Source: Pseudoxanthomonas spadix (lineage in GTDB: Bacteria; Pseudomonadota; Gammaproteobacteria; Xanthomonadales; Xanthomonadaceae). Taken from it: a stretch of DNA of 64,000 bases. Each line of letters opens with the position of its first letter. Position 1 is the stretch's first letter. The position numbers and the translations under genes are program-made. Positions 26,677-42,327 of the stretch are shown here, one piece after another. The DNA lies in NCBI RefSeq assembly GCF_003703395.1, contig NZ_RDQN01000004.1, positions 124,001 through 188,000 of the forward strand, written 5' to 3'. The notes under the pieces are model-generated. The model ran no database searches. It was not told the origin of the DNA and worked only from the letters and a program-made list of their open reading frames with translations.

Positions 26677-26750
26677 GCGGGAGTAGTTCAACGGTAGAAC
26701 CTCAGCCTTCCAAGCTGATGGTGCGGGTTCGATTCCCGTCTCCCGCTCCA
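26677..26750 (+). tRNA. tRNA-Gly (TCC)
   Basis: A 74-base tRNA with acceptor GCGGGAG / CTCCCGC, discriminator T and encoded CCA. The anticodon arm TCAGC / GCTGA has loop CTTCCAA with anticodon TCC. It lies after the tRNA-Tyr tail repeats and before tRNA-Thr, the same Tyr-Gly-Thr-tuf order as the E. coli tufB operon. Confidence 0.97.
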
Positions 26751-26801
26751 TTGAGCTTCCATCGTCGTCAGCTTGCGCCGCAGCGACACCAAGGGTTTCA
26801 C

Positions 26802-26877
26802 GCTCACGTAGCTCAGTCGGTAGAGCACCTCCTTGGTAAGGAGGAGGTCGAAGGTTCGATTCCTTTCGTGAGCACCA
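26802..26877 (+). tRNA. tRNA-Thr (GGT)
   Basis: A 76-base tRNA with acceptor GCTCACG / CGTGAGC, discriminator A and encoded CCA. The anticodon arm CCTCC / GGAGG holds loop TTGGTAA with anticodon GGT. It ends 52 bases before the first tuf gene and is presumably cut from the same transcript. Confidence 0.97.
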
Positions 26878-26929
26878 TCCAAGCAGTCCCGTTTCACCCT
26901 CTTATCTAACGATCCGAGAATACGCAGCC

Positions 26930-28120
26930 ATGGCAAAGGGTAAGTTCGAGCGCACCAAGCCGCACGTGAACGTGGGCACCATCGGTCATGTGGACCATGG
27001 CAAGACCACGCTGACCGCCGCACTGACCAAGGTCAGCGCCGAGCGTTTCGGTGGCGAGTTCAAGGCCTATGACGCGATCGACGCGGCGCCGGAAGAGAAG
27101 GCACGCGGGATCACGATCTCCACCGCGCACGTGGAATACGAATCGGCCAACCGCCACTACGCGCACGTGGATTGCCCGGGCCACGCCGACTATGTCAAGA
27201 ACATGATCACCGGTGCGGCGCAGATGGACGGGGCGATCCTGGTGTGCTCGGCCGCGGACGGCCCGATGCCGCAGACCCGCGAGCACATCCTGCTGGCCCG
27301 CCAGGTGGGCGTGCCGTACATCGTGGTCTACCTGAACAAGGCCGACCTGGTCGACGATGCCGAGCTGCTCGAGCTGGTCGAGATGGAAGTGCGCGAGCTG
27401 CTGAGCAAGTACGACTTCCCCGGCGATGACACGCCCATCGTCACCGGCTCGGCCCGTTTGGCGCTGGACGGCGACCAGAGCGAGATCGGGGTGCCGTCGA
27501 TCCTGAAGCTGGTCGAGGCGCTGGACACCTGGATCCCGCTGCCCGAGCGCGACGTGGACAAGGCGTTCCTGATGCCGGTCGAAGACGTGTTCTCGATTTC
27601 CGGCCGCGGCACGGTGGTGACCGGCCGGATCGAGCGCGGCGTGATCAAGGTCGGCGACGAAATCGAGATCGTGGGCATCCGCCCGACTCAGAAGACCACC
27701 GTGACCGGCGTGGAGATGTTCCGCAAGCTGCTGGACCAGGGCCAGGCAGGCGACAATGCCGGTCTGCTGCTGCGCGGCACCAAGCGCGACGACGTCGAGC
27801 GTGGTCAGGTCCTGTGCAAGCCCGGTTCGATCAAGCCGCACACCGAGTTCGAGGCCGAGGTCTACGTGCTGAGCAAGGACGAGGGCGGCCGCCACACCCC
27901 GTTCTTCAAGGGCTACCGTCCGCAGTTCTACTTCCGCACCACCGACATCACTGGTGCGGTGCAGCTGCCGGAAGGCACCGAGATGGTGATGCCGGGCGAC
28001 AATGTGAAGATGGTGGTGGCGCTGATCAACCCGGTGGCGATGGACGAGGGCCTGCGCTTTGCGATCCGCGAAGGCGGCCGCACCGTCGGCGCCGGCGTCG
28101 TGTCCAAGATCATCAAGTGA
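26930..28120 (+). CDS. tuf: translation elongation factor EF-Tu, copy 1
   Basis: A 396-residue GTPase that brings aminoacyl-tRNA to the ribosome. The G1 motif is [10 protein letters not shown] (19-28), then RGITIS (59-64), DCPGHADYV (81-89), NKAD (136-139) and SARL (174-177). Domains II and III follow. Compared with the second copy at 44553 it differs at 19 residues, eight of them between 171 and 209 (for example VT to IH at 171-172 and W201F). It is last in the tRNA-Tyr-Gly-Thr-tuf operon and ends at a strong hairpin. Confidence 0.98.
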   Translation: MAKGKFERTKPHVNVGTIGHVDHGKTTLTAALTKVSAERFGGEFKAYDAIDAAPEEKARGITISTAHVEYESANRHYAHVDCPGHADYVKNMITGAAQMDGAILVCSAADGPMPQTREHILLARQVGVPYIVVYLNKADLVDDAELLELVEMEVRELLSKYDFPGDDTPIVTGSARLALDGDQSEIGVPSILKLVEALDTWIPLPERDVDKAFLMPVEDVFSISGRGTVVTGRIERGVIKVGDEIEIVGIRPTQKTTVTGVEMFRKLLDQGQAGDNAGLLLRGTKRDDVERGQVLCKPGSIKPHTEFEAEVYVLSKDEGGRHTPFFKGYRPQFYFRTTDITGAVQLPEGTEMVMPGDNVKMVVALINPVAMDEGLRFAIREGGRTVGAGVVSKIIK

Positions 28121-28129
28121 TGTGACGGC

Positions 28130-28157
28130 GCGTTCGCGCACCCGCGCGAACGCCTTT
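28130..28157 (+). terminator. terminator after tuf copy 1
   Basis: A perfect ten-pair stem, GCGTTCGCGC (28130-28139) and GCGCGAACGC (28144-28153), with loop ACCC, followed by CTTTG. The same hairpin follows the second tuf gene. Confidence 0.75.
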
Positions 28158-28158
28158 G

Positions 28159-28295
28159 CCGGAACATCATCCCCGCGCAGGCGGGGATCCAGGTGGACGC
28201 GAAGGCTTTGCCGGAACATCATCCCCGCGCAGGCGGGGATCCAGGTGGACGCGAAGGCTTTGCCGGAACATCATCCCCGCGCAGGCGGGGATCCA
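28159..28295. repeat. three CATCCCCGC-type palindromic repeats, 52-bp period
   Basis: A 52-bp unit, the third copy truncated, starts near 28161, 28213 and 28265. Each contains ATCCCCGC-GCAG-GCGGGGAT, an eight-pair hairpin with a four-base loop, then a near-identical linker. The same family follows the second tuf gene, and a single copy lies after rplA. Confidence 0.85.
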
Positions 28296-28342
28296 GAACC
28301 GGCACAGGCGAGCTCTGATTCGCCTGTGCCTTTGCAGTTAAT

Positions 28343-28418
<76 letters not shown>

Positions 28419-28481
28419 CTGTCCCGTTCGTCCCGTCGCCGACCGGCGCCGGTGCAGTGCAAGGCGGCACATTCGAGTTCA

Positions 28482-28874
28482 ATGAACAGCAAGATCCAGC
28501 AATCCAAGGCGGCAGGCACCTCCGGCGCCGACATGGCCAAGTATGTGGCGGCCGCGGCACTGGTGGTGGCAGGCCTGGTGGTGTGGTGGTGGTTTGCCGG
28601 TCAGTGGGCCACGCCGCTGCGTGCACTGGCGGTCGTGGCGGGCCTGGTGGCTGGTGCTGCGGTGTTCATTTCCACGGCCAAGGGCAAGGACACGCTCGAG
28701 TTCCTGTCCGAATCCCGCTTCGAGCTGCGCAAGGTGGTCTGGCCCACGCGCCAGGAATCGCTGCGCATGACCTGGGTGGTGATGGTGGTGGTGTTGATCC
28801 TCAGCCTGATCCTGGCTGGCTTCGATTTCGGCATCCAGTGGATGATCGAAAAACTGTTCACGATGGGTCGTTGA
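28482..28874 (+). CDS. secE: preprotein translocase subunit SecE
   Basis: A 130-residue membrane protein of the SecYEG channel. It has three hydrophobic segments ([37 protein letters not shown] and WVVMVVVLILSLILAGFDFG). The conserved cytosolic amphipathic helix RFELRKVVWPTRQE lies before the last one. The three-helix form is typical of gammaproteobacteria. The ATG at 28482 gives the usual length. nusG starts 13 bases downstream, forming the standard secE-nusG operon. Confidence 0.95.
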   Translation: MNSKIQQSKAAGTSGADMAKYVAAAALVVAGLVVWWWFAGQWATPLRALAVVAGLVAGAAVFISTAKGKDTLEFLSESRFELRKVVWPTRQESLRMTWVVMVVVLILSLILAGFDFGIQWMIEKLFTMGR

Positions 28875-28887
28875 GGAGAATTGAGCT

Positions 28888-29445
28888 GTGAAGCGTTGGT
28901 ACGTGGTACATGCCTATTCGGGCTTCGAGAAGTCGGTGGCGCAGGCGCTGCGCGATCGCATCGTCCGCAACGGCATGGAGGAGCGCTTCGGTGACGTGCT
29001 GGTGCCGACCGAGGAGGTCGTGGAGATGCGCGCCGGCCAGAAGCGGCGCTCCGAGCGCAAGTTCTTCCCCGGCTACGTGCTGGTCCAGATCGAGACCCAC
29101 GAGGAAGGCGGGATCCCGCGCATCGACAACGAGTCCTGGCACCTGGTGAAGGAAACCGGCAAGGTCCTGGGTTTCATCGGTGGCACCGCCGACCGTCCGT
29201 TGCCGATCCGAGACGAAGAGGCGGCCGCCATCCTGGATCGTGTTCAGGAAGGCGTGGAAAAGCCCCGTCCCAAGGTGCTGTTCGAGCCGGGCGAGCTGGT
29301 CCGGGTGGTCGATGGCCCGTTCAACGACTTCAACGGCGTGGTCGAAGAGGTCAACTACGAGAAGAGCCGCCTGCGCGTGGCCGTGCTCATCTTTGGCCGC
29401 TCCACCCCGGTGGAGCTCGAATTCGGCCAGGTCGAGAAGGCCTGA
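28888..29445 (+). CDS. nusG: transcription termination/antitermination factor NusG
   Basis: A 185-residue factor that binds RNA polymerase and couples it to Rho or the ribosome. The NGN domain (1-125, starting [20 protein letters not shown]) contains FFPGYVLVQ and the [16 protein letters not shown] segment. The KOW domain (from about 133) starts [19 protein letters not shown]. The GAGG-type ribosome-binding site precedes the ATG. It follows secE and precedes the rplKAJL genes. Confidence 0.97.
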   Translation: MKRWYVVHAYSGFEKSVAQALRDRIVRNGMEERFGDVLVPTEEVVEMRAGQKRRSERKFFPGYVLVQIETHEEGGIPRIDNESWHLVKETGKVLGFIGGTADRPLPIRDEEAAAILDRVQEGVEKPRPKVLFEPGELVRVVDGPFNDFNGVVEEVNYEKSRLRVAVLIFGRSTPVELEFGQVEKA

Positions 29446-29494
29446 TCCGGGTCGCCCGGCGCCGCCCACGCGCGCGCCGGGTGGCAAAAAACCT

Positions 29495-29502
29495 GATATA
29501 GT
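29495..29502 (+). promoter_or_regulatory. extended -10 promoter of rplK
   Basis: TATAGT (29497-29502) is preceded by TG one base upstream, making an extended -10. No clear -35 lies 17 bases upstream. Transcription would start near 29510, leaving about 145 bases of leader before rplK. Confidence 0.5.
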
Positions 29503-29539
29503 GCGCGGCTCCCTGTCCGGTCGAGCCGGGCAAGCCAAT

Positions 29540-29562
29540 GGCCACCCTCGCAGGTGGCCTTT
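29540..29562 (+). promoter_or_regulatory. leader hairpin before rplK
   Basis: GGCCACC (29540-29546) and GGTGGCC (29553-29559) form a perfect seven-pair stem with a six-base loop, followed by TTT. It may act in L1-mediated feedback or as an attenuator, as leader structures do upstream of rplKA in other bacteria. Confidence 0.5.
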
Positions 29563-29653
29563 GTCGCAAGCGATACGCGATGTCGGGACGCGTGATTTTC
29601 CCGATCCGATGGGGAGCCTGAAGCCCAGGCGCTAGTACCCGGAGAGCATTGAA

Positions 29654-30082
29654 ATGGCAAAGAAAGTTGTCGGTTACATCAAGCTGCAGGTGAAGGCCGG
29701 CCAGGCCAATCCCTCGCCGCCGGTCGGCCCTGCGCTGGGTCAGCGCGGCCTGAACATCATGGAGTTCTGCAAGGCGTTCAACGCCGCCACGCAGAAGCTC
29801 GAGCCGGGTCTGCCGACCCCGGTCATCATCACGGCCTACTCGGATCGTACCTTCACCTTCGTCACCAAGTCGACCCCGGCTTCGGTCTTGCTGAAGAAGG
29901 CCGCTGGCGTCGCCTCCGGTTCCAAGCGCCCGAACACCGAAAAGGTGGGCAAGGTCACCCGCAAGCAGCTGGAAGAAATCGCCACTGCCAAGCAGGCCGA
30001 CCTGACGGCCGCCGAACTGGAAGCAGCGGTGCGTACGATTGCGGGCTCGGCCCGTTCCATGGGTCTGACGGTGGAGGGCTGA
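29654..30082 (+). CDS. rplK: 50S ribosomal protein L11
   Basis: A 142-residue protein that binds the GTPase-associated region of 23S rRNA and takes part in stringent-response signalling. The N-terminus [20 protein letters not shown] and [22 protein letters not shown] with TKTPPA-like [15 protein letters not shown] are diagnostic. The length is normal. It is the first gene of the rplKAJL cluster and rplA starts three bases after its stop. Confidence 0.98.
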   Translation: MAKKVVGYIKLQVKAGQANPSPPVGPALGQRGLNIMEFCKAFNAATQKLEPGLPTPVIITAYSDRTFTFVTKSTPASVLLKKAAGVASGSKRPNTEKVGKVTRKQLEEIATAKQADLTAAELEAAVRTIAGSARSMGLTVEG

Positions 30083-30085
30083 GAG

Positions 30086-30784
30086 ATGGCATTGAGCAAG
30101 CGACAGAAGGCCATCCAGGCCGCCGTAACCCCCGGCAAGGCATATGCCTTTGACGAGGCCGTGAAGATCCTCAAGGGCGCCACCAGGTCCAAGTTCGTCG
30201 AATCCATTGACGTGGCCGTGCGCCTGGGCGTGGACGCCAAGAAGTCCGACCAGCAGGTGCGCGGTTCGACCGTGCTGCCGGCCGGTACCGGCAAGTCGGT
30301 GCGGGTGGCGGTATTCGCCCCGGCCGGCGCCAAGGCTGACGAAGCCCTGGCCGCTGGCGCCGAAGCGGTCGGCATGGACGATCTGGCCGAGAAGATGCAG
30401 GCCGGCGACCTGAACTACGACGTGGTCATCGCCACCCCGGACGCCATGCGCGTGGTCGGCAAGCTGGGCCAGCTCCTCGGCCCGCGCGGCCTGATGCCCA
30501 ACCCCAAGGTCGGCACGGTCTCGCCGAACCCGGGTGAGGCGGTGAGGAATGCCAAGTCGGGCCAGGTCCGCTACCGCACCGACAAGGGCGGCATCATCCA
30601 CTGCACCATCGGCAAGGCCTCCTTCGAGGACGAAGCGCTGAAAGACAACTTGCAGGCACTGCTGGCTGACCTGGTCAAGGCCAAGCCGTCCACCGCCAAG
30701 GGCCAGTACCTGCAGAAGATCTCGCTCAGCTCGACCATGGGCCCCGGCGTGACCGTGGACCAGTCCTCGCTGAGCCTGAAGTGA
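30086..30784 (+). CDS. rplA: 50S ribosomal protein L1
   Basis: A 232-residue protein of the L1 stalk, also the translational repressor of its own operon in E. coli. Conserved blocks are [21 protein letters not shown] [39 protein letters not shown] and [12 protein letters not shown]. The stop is immediately followed by a long inverted repeat starting at 30783. rplJ follows only after almost 500 bases. Confidence 0.98.
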   Translation: MALSKRQKAIQAAVTPGKAYAFDEAVKILKGATRSKFVESIDVAVRLGVDAKKSDQQVRGSTVLPAGTGKSVRVAVFAPAGAKADEALAAGAEAVGMDDLAEKMQAGDLNYDVVIATPDAMRVVGKLGQLLGPRGLMPNPKVGTVSPNPGEAVRNAKSGQVRYRTDKGGIIHCTIGKASFEDEALKDNLQALLADLVKAKPSTAKGQYLQKISLSSTMGPGVTVDQSSLSLK

Positions 30785-30947
30785 CGATTTGACCCGCGCG
30801 CCTTGCGCGCGGCTTTGTCAAATCGTCATCCCCGCGAAGGCGGGGATCCAGCGACTTGAAGCAACGCTTCGGGTCGCCGGAAAGATTCAAGTCGCCGGGC
30901 TCTCCGCTTGACCAGCCATCCGGCTGTTAAGAGCCGCGGGGATGACG
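30783..30947. repeat. nested inverted repeats after rplA (hairpin plus paired CATCCCCGC sites)
   Basis: GACGATTTGAC (30783-30793) pairs perfectly with GTCAAATCGTC (30817-30827), and inside it CCGCGCG pairs with CGCGCGG. The same segment runs into CGTCATCCCCGC (30824-30835), whose exact inverted copy GCGGGGATGACG lies at 30936-30947. The result is a composite element like a bacterial interspersed mosaic element. It could cut down readthrough from rplKA. Confidence 0.7.
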
Positions 30948-31280
30948 GTGAAAAGTTTGGGGGCGGTCGTGAAAGGCTTCATTGGCCAAAAGCGACAGCC
31001 GTCAAAGACCGCAGGTGCGGTCAGCGCGCTCCGACGACGGGCAGGGAAGCTCGGTCCTGGCAGGGATTCGGCGTCGGCGCTAGCGGGACTGCTTGATTGG
31101 CCTGATGGCCAGCCCGCGCAGATGGTGCCGCCTTCATCGGTTTGTTCTGGTTTCCCGGTTCGGGCGCCAGTTGATAAGGCCACCAGATGGGGTGCATCGC
31201 ATCCCCGGCGTCCAGGATGGACGCTGCCCTGGACCGCAAGCGGCAGGAGCCGTGAGCGGAGTTCACAAGAGGAGTGATTA
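30948..31280 (+). promoter_or_regulatory. rplJ leader region, probable L10 autoregulatory RNA
   Basis: No gene is credible in this stretch. In gammaproteobacteria the long leader before rplJ folds into the L10-binding RNA that represses rplJL. Here a perfect hairpin GCGTCCA-GGA-TGGACGC lies at 31208-31224, and CTGCC/GGCAG (31224-31228 with 31242-31246) follows. The GAGG ribosome-binding site is within about 15 bases of the rplJ start. The assignment as L10 leader is from position; I did not match the full consensus. Confidence 0.5.
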
Positions 31281-31820
31281 ATGGCTCTCAATCTGTCCCA
31301 GAAGCAAGAAGTTGTCGCCGAGCTGGCAGAGGTCGCCGCCAAGGCGCACTCCTTGATCGCCGCCGAGTACGCAGGCACCACGGTCAGTCAGATGACCGCG
31401 ATGCGCAAGCAGGCGCGTGAGTCCGGCGTGTACCTGCGGGTCGTCAAGAACACCTTGGCCGCCCGTGCAGTGGAAGGTACCGAGTACGAGTGCACCAAGG
31501 ACTCGTTGGTCGGCCCGCTGCTGTACGCGTTCTCGACCGAGGAGCCCGGCGCTGCCGGTCGCCTGATCAAGGAATTCGCCAAGAGCAACGACAAGCTGCA
31601 GCCCAAGGTGGTCGCCGTCGGTGGCCAGCTGTACCCGGCCAGCCACGTCGACGTCCTGGCTTCGCTGCCGACCCGCGATCAGGCCCTGGCCATGCTCGCC
31701 CGCGTCCTGGCTGAACCTGCCGCCATGTTCGCCCGCGCCGTCAAGGCCGTGGCCGACAAGCAGGGCGGTGGTGACCAGGCAGCGTCGGTCGAGGCGCAAG
31801 CCCCGGCTGAAACGGCTTAA
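31281..31820 (+). CDS. rplJ: 50S ribosomal protein L10
   Basis: A 179-residue protein that forms the base of the L12 stalk. The N-terminus [39 protein letters not shown] and [17 protein letters not shown] match L10. The C-terminal helix that binds L12 dimers ends in an acidic/alanine tail. rplL begins 42 bases later and is cotranscribed. Confidence 0.97.
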   Translation: MALNLSQKQEVVAELAEVAAKAHSLIAAEYAGTTVSQMTAMRKQARESGVYLRVVKNTLAARAVEGTEYECTKDSLVGPLLYAFSTEEPGAAGRLIKEFAKSNDKLQPKVVAVGGQLYPASHVDVLASLPTRDQALAMLARVLAEPAAMFARAVKAVADKQGGGDQAASVEAQAPAETA

Positions 31821-31862
31821 TTTCCGTATCCCATTCCAGAATATTGACCGAAGGTAATTACA

Positions 31863-32231
31863 ATGTCCCTGTCCAACGAACAGATCGTCGACGCCATCGC
31901 CGAAAAGACCCTCATGGAAGTCATGGAGCTGGTCAAGGCGATCGAAGAGAAGTTTGGCGTGTCCGCCGCCGCCCCGGTTGTTGCTGCTGGCCCGGCCGCC
32001 GCCGCTGCCGTGGTTGAAGAGCAGACCGAGTTCAACGTCATCCTCAAGGAAGCTGGCGCCAAGAAGGTCGACGTCATCAAGGCTGTCCGTGTCATCACCG
32101 GCCTGGGTCTGAAGGAAGCCAAGGACCTCACCGAGGCCGGTGGCGTGCTCAAGGAAGGCGTGTCGAAGGAAGACGCAGAAAAGATGAAGAAGGACCTCGA
32201 GGCCGCAGGCGCGACCGTCGAAGTGAAGTAA
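31863..32231 (+). CDS. rplL: 50S ribosomal protein L7/L12
   Basis: A 122-residue stalk protein. The N-terminal dimerisation helices ([20 protein letters not shown]) are followed by an alanine-rich hinge (about 38-52). The C-terminal domain binds elongation factors ([31 protein letters not shown]). It ends the rplJL unit; a hairpin 40 bases downstream may reduce transcription into rpoBC. Confidence 0.98.
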   Translation: MSLSNEQIVDAIAEKTLMEVMELVKAIEEKFGVSAAAPVVAAGPAAAAAVVEEQTEFNVILKEAGAKKVDVIKAVRVITGLGLKEAKDLTEAGGVLKEGVSKEDAEKMKKDLEAAGATVEVK

Positions 32232-32270
32232 CCGCAATTCGTCGCCAGGTTGCATCGGCGACACCCACAG

Positions 32271-32294
32271 GCCGGGGGCGAAAGCCCCTGGCCT
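32271..32294 (+). terminator. attenuator-like hairpin between rplL and rpoB
   Basis: GGCCGGGGGC (32271-32280) and GCCCCTGGCC (32285-32294) pair across a GAAA tetraloop with one mismatch. TTCGGTCGTTGTT follows. In E. coli a partial terminator in the same gap sets the ratio of ribosomal protein to RNA polymerase transcripts. Confidence 0.6.
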
Positions 32295-32379
32295 TCGGTC
32301 GTTGTTGAAAGGCGCTCGCAAGGACCGCAGCGCAGGTGCAGTGGGCCGCGGACGCGGCCGAGAAAACCCACGAGTTGGT

Positions 32380-32436
32380 AGTTGGAAGTAGCGGGAGATG
32401 GCGTGCTGGTGCCGGCAATACCAGCGACTTCCAACT
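32380..32436 (+). promoter_or_regulatory. nested hairpin in the rplL-rpoB spacer
   Basis: AGTTGGAAGT (32380-32389) and ACTTCCAACT (32427-32436) are perfect inverted copies. Within them GCTGGT (32405-32410) pairs with ACCAGC (32420-32425). The position matches the RNase III processing hairpin of the E. coli rplL-rpoB gap. That role here is a guess. Confidence 0.55.
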
Positions 32437-32516
32437 GACAGTTCTTCCCATTCGAAAGAATGTTCCCCCTGGGGCCGCGGACGCGTGGCTCCTCAGATGC
32501 CAGAGGCAATGTCCCC

Positions 32517-36674
<4,158 letters not shown>

Positions 36675-36680
36675 TGTAGC

Positions 36681-36773
36681 CGGGATTCGGGACCGGGGAC
36701 CCGGGACCCGGGAAAGTCAGGAGCCAGGTGCTTTTGACTTTCCGGGTCCCCGGTCCCCGGTCCCGGGTCCCGA
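36681..36773. repeat. GGGACCC-type palindromic element between rpoB and rpoC
   Basis: The left arm (about 36681-36715) is built of GGGACC, GGGGACC and CGGGACC words. The right arm (about 36737-36773) is its inverted copy made of GGGTCCC and GGTCCCC words. The centre holds GAGCCAGGTGCTTTTGACTT. The fusA-tuf gap has the same arrangement with a nearly identical centre, so this is a repeat family and not a gene-specific site. Confidence 0.85.
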
Positions 36774-36829
36774 CGAACAGCCTTTCAGCCCATCTTTGAT
36801 ACGAATTCCTCCGACCTGGAGAAACCCCA

Positions 36830-41053
<4,224 letters not shown>

Positions 41054-41061
41054 GCAAGACC

Positions 41062-41085
41062 GGCCGGCCCTTGCCAGGGCTGGCC
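41062..41085 (+). terminator. hairpin after rpoC
   Basis: GGCCGGCCCT (41062-41071) and AGGGCTGGCC (41076-41085) form a ten-pair stem with one G-T pair and loop TGCC, nine bases after the rpoC stop. There is no T-tract. It lies upstream of a new promoter for rpsL. Confidence 0.55.
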
Positions 41086-41164
41086 GGGCCAGGTGGAAAG
41101 GGGCGCAGGAGGTGCCCCGTCTCCCGGTCGGGGATCGACCAGACGGCTGGATGGATTTGATCGG

Positions 41165-41194
41165 TTGACGACAAATTCGATAGCCCGCTATACT
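41165..41194 (+). promoter_or_regulatory. sigma-70 promoter of the rpsL-rpsG operon
   Basis: TTGACG (41165-41170), an 18-base spacer and TATACT (41189-41194). The rpsJ promoter at 46226 has the identical two hexamers and spacer length. Confidence 0.8.
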
Positions 41195-41204
41195 CTCCTG
41201 TCTC

Positions 41205-41228
41205 GGCGGGCCGCTTTTACGGCCTGCC
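41205..41228 (+). promoter_or_regulatory. leader hairpin of the rpsL transcript
   Basis: GGCGGGCCG (41205-41213) pairs with CGGCCTGCC (41220-41228), with one G-T pair. It starts 11 bases after the -10 hexamer, so it would be at the extreme 5' end of the RNA. A matching hairpin is at the same distance downstream of the rpsJ promoter. Confidence 0.65.
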
Positions 41229-41285
41229 GTCGTTTTCACGCTCAAGGCCCGGCTTCTCCGGCGCCTTCATTCGAAGAATCCAAAG

Positions 41286-41660
41286 ATGGCAACGATCAAC
41301 CAGCTGGTCCGCAAGCCGCGGCAGGCACCCACGTACAAGAGCCAGTCGCCCGCGCTGGACAACTGCCCGCAGCGCCGTGGCGTCTGCACCCGCGTCTATA
41401 CCACCACGCCCAAGAAGCCGAACTCGGCACTGCGCAAGGTGGCCAAGGTGCGCCTGACCAACCAGGAAGAAGTCATCAGCTACATCGGTGGCGAAGGGCA
41501 CAACCTGCAGGAGCACTCGGTGGTGCTCATCCGCGGCGGTCGCGTCAAGGACCTGCCGGGTGTTCGCTACCACACCGTGCGCGGTTCGCTGGACGCCGCC
41601 GGCGTTGCCAAGCGTCGCCAGGGCCGTTCCAAGTACGGCGCCAAGCGCCCGAAGAGCTAA
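41286..41660 (+). CDS. rpsL: 30S ribosomal protein S12
   Basis: A 124-residue decoding-centre protein. [35 protein letters not shown] and [17 protein letters not shown] are conserved. The lysines at which streptomycin-resistance changes arise ([11 protein letters not shown] and GRVKDL) have the normal, sensitive identity. It heads the rpsL-rpsG operon; rpsG starts 11 bases after it. Confidence 0.98.
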   Translation: MATINQLVRKPRQAPTYKSQSPALDNCPQRRGVCTRVYTTTPKKPNSALRKVAKVRLTNQEEVISYIGGEGHNLQEHSVVLIRGGRVKDLPGVRYHTVRGSLDAAGVAKRRQGRSKYGAKRPKS

Positions 41661-41671
41661 GGGAATAAGAC

Positions 41672-42139
41672 ATGTCACGTAAAGGTTCCGCGCCGCAGCG
41701 CACTGTTCTGCCTGACCCCAAGCACGGGTCGCAGACCATCGCCCGCTTCATCAACATGGTGATGCTGAGCGGCAAGAAGTCCGTCGCCGAGAAGATCGTC
41801 TACGGCGCCATGGACGTCATTGGCGAGAAGAATCCCAACCCCCTCGAGCTGGTCGAGAAGGCGTTGGAAAATATCTCCCCGGCGGTCGAGGTCAAGTCGC
41901 GCCGCGTCGGTGGTGCCACCTACCAGGTGCCGGTCGAAGTGCGCGCCTCGCGCCGCCTGGCCCTGGCCATGCGCTGGCTGATCGAGTCGGCCCGCAAGCG
42001 TGGTGAAAACACCATGCCAAGGAAGCTGGCCGCCGAACTGCTGGACGCCTCGGAAAATCGTGGCGGCGCCGTCAAGAAGCGGGAAGAAACCCACCGCATG
42101 GCCGAAGCCAACAAGGCGTTCGCGCACTACCGCTGGTAA
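41672..42139 (+). CDS. rpsG: 30S ribosomal protein S7
   Basis: A 155-residue protein that organises the 30S head and is the repressor of the str operon in E. coli. [38 protein letters not shown] and [18 protein letters not shown] are diagnostic, and the C-terminus [10 protein letters not shown] is intact. A gap of 188 bases with a hairpin separates it from fusA, longer than the roughly 30 bases in E. coli-like operons. Confidence 0.98.
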   Translation: MSRKGSAPQRTVLPDPKHGSQTIARFINMVMLSGKKSVAEKIVYGAMDVIGEKNPNPLELVEKALENISPAVEVKSRRVGGATYQVPVEVRASRRLALAMRWLIESARKRGENTMPRKLAAELLDASENRGGAVKKREETHRMAEANKAFAHYRW

Positions 42140-42195
42140 CAGCCATGCCGGGGGCTTGATTCAACGGCCCCCAGGCGCCATTCAGGCGCCACGCT

Positions 42196-42250
42196 GCGGT
42201 GATCACCGCGCCAAGACGACGAAAGCCGCCCTCGGGCGGCGTTCGGTCTT
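42196..42250 (+). promoter_or_regulatory. palindrome and terminator-like hairpin between rpsG and fusA
   Basis: GCGGTGATCACCGC (42196-42209) is a perfect 14-base palindrome. GCCGCC (42225-42230), loop CTCG and GGCGGC (42235-42240) follow, ending in GTTCGGTCTTT. The second is a likely attenuator that separates fusA expression from rpsLG. Confidence 0.5.
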
Positions 42251-42327
42251 TAGGAAACCGGTGATCCTCCGCCCCCGTCCGCACGCTCAGCGCGCGGCGT
42301 TCTATCAACAAACAAGAGAGACTCCTC

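Noticed and set aside
26085-26751. Protein-coding frames through the tRNA-Tyr tail repeats, as once proposed for the E. coli tyrT repeats
   Set aside because: 173 is not divisible by three, so frames shift in each copy and the peptides only repeat the DNA. There are no ribosome-binding sites and no recognisable protein.
28159-28295. CRISPR-like array: CATCCCCGC-GCAG-GCGGGGATCC units at 52-bp spacing resemble type I-E repeats
   Set aside because: The linkers between the hairpins are nearly identical instead of unique, no cas genes lie nearby, and the same unit occurs as single copies elsewhere (30824). It is a dispersed palindromic repeat.
32460-32516. rpoB start at an upstream in-frame ATG
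   Set aside because: The added residues ([19 protein letters not shown]) are not conserved in beta subunits and fall in the structured leader. The ATG at 32517 gives the standard start.
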